Assembly: GCA_016928125.1 (NCBI GenBank) | Contig: JAFGLK010000406.1 | Span: 1 to 5,812, forward strand | Length of the DNA: 5,812 bases | From: Anaerolineae bacterium | GTDB taxonomy: Bacteria > Chloroflexota > Anaerolineae > UBA1429 | Reading direction: 5' to 3' | The notes under the pieces: model-generated | Seen by the model: the letters and a program-made list of their open reading frames with translations, nothing else | Database searches by the model: none | Told to the model about the DNA's origin: nothing | Translations under genes and position numbers: made by a program | Shown: piece by piece, positions 5,690-5,812 of the stretch | Layout of the letters: each line of letters opens with the position of its first letter | Numbering within the stretch: the stretch's first letter is position 1

Positions 5690-5812
5690 ATGGACTATCA
5701 AACCGTCAGCGTTCCGCAGTTGGCCTTTTTCGGGGATTCGATGCTGGAACTGCCGCTGCCCGCCTCGTGGGAGGTCGAGGTGTGCGCCATGCCTGGCGCG
5801 GATCTGCCGGCC
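5690..5812 (+). CDS. LarA-like (lactate racemase / DUF2088) protein, N-terminal fragment
   Basis: Only the first 41 codons are in the window; the frame is open to the right edge. The start MDYQTVSVPQLAFFGDSM is followed by LELPLPASWEVEVCAMPGAD and LPA. The pattern, a short beta strand with (Y/F)G, then LELPLP, then W-x-V-x-V and a Pro-rich turn, is that seen at the N-terminus of LarA-family proteins. LarA is a cytoplasmic racemase using a nickel-pincer nucleotide cofactor, and homologues act on various alpha-hydroxy acids and sugar acids. The diagnostic His and Lys residues lie beyond the window, so the family call rests on the N-terminus alone. AAGGG three to four bases before the ATG is a rather close ribosome binding site. 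A strong promoter and a leader of about 120 bases precede it, and it diverges from the PPC-SDR operon, suggesting a shared pathway. No larB, larC or larE gene is visible. Confidence 0.6.
   Translation, partial: MDYQTVSVPQLAFFGDSMLELPLPASWEVEVCAMPGADLPA

Noticed and set aside
1..5812. Mobile element, CRISPR array, defence island or other accessory system
   Set aside because: No transposase, integrase, tRNA-associated repeat, spaced direct repeats or composition break was seen; all genes look like co-resident chromosomal genes.

Overview
The window is a GC-rich bacterial chromosome segment with ordinary, densely coded housekeeping genes followed by part of a small catabolic-looking locus. It holds four clear genes and the first codons of a fifth. 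No tRNA, rRNA, CRISPR array, insertion sequence, phage or plasmid gene was seen. The taxonomic origin cannot be fixed from the sequence alone. The high GC, the sigma70-type promoters, the style of the CarB and PPK1 sequences and the short-chain dehydrogenase/PPC/LarA-type gene set would suit a Chloroflexota-like bacterium, but that is a weak inference.

Left half (1-4096, + strand). The window opens inside carB, the large subunit of carbamoyl-phosphate synthase. About the C-terminal 580 residues are present: the second ATP-grasp unit and the MGS-like allosteric domain. A 156-base gap follows. It carries a GC stem-loop just after carB, a good sigma70-like promoter, a 14-base perfect palindrome next to a strong Shine-Dalgarno sequence, and a possible 17-codon leader ORF. 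Next comes ppk1 (polyphosphate kinase), complete, with both catalytic histidines spaced exactly as in E. coli PPK. The layout suggests ppk1 is transcribed from its own promoter.

Middle (4097-4179). This is a short convergent intergenic region with two stem-loops, neither followed by a T-run. They probably mark the 3' ends of the ppk1 message and of the opposing operon.

Right half (4180-5812). Two minus-strand genes form a tight operon: a small PPC/DUF296 protein is read first, and a classical short-chain dehydrogenase/reductase (SDR) starts one base after its stop codon. Diverging from them on the + strand is the start of a gene whose first 41 residues resemble the N-terminus of the LarA (lactate racemase, nickel-pincer) family. 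Two promoters with recognisable -35/-10 elements sit back to back in the 255-base divergent region, and the LarA-like gene has a structured leader of about 120 bases. The simplest reading is a locus for using an alpha-hydroxy acid or sugar acid: a LarA-type racemase/epimerase, an SDR oxidoreductase of the gluconate 5-dehydrogenase/FabG type, and a PPC protein of unknown role. The substrate is not evident. I did not find a demonstrably new system; the most interesting points are this divergent locus and the ppk1 leader.
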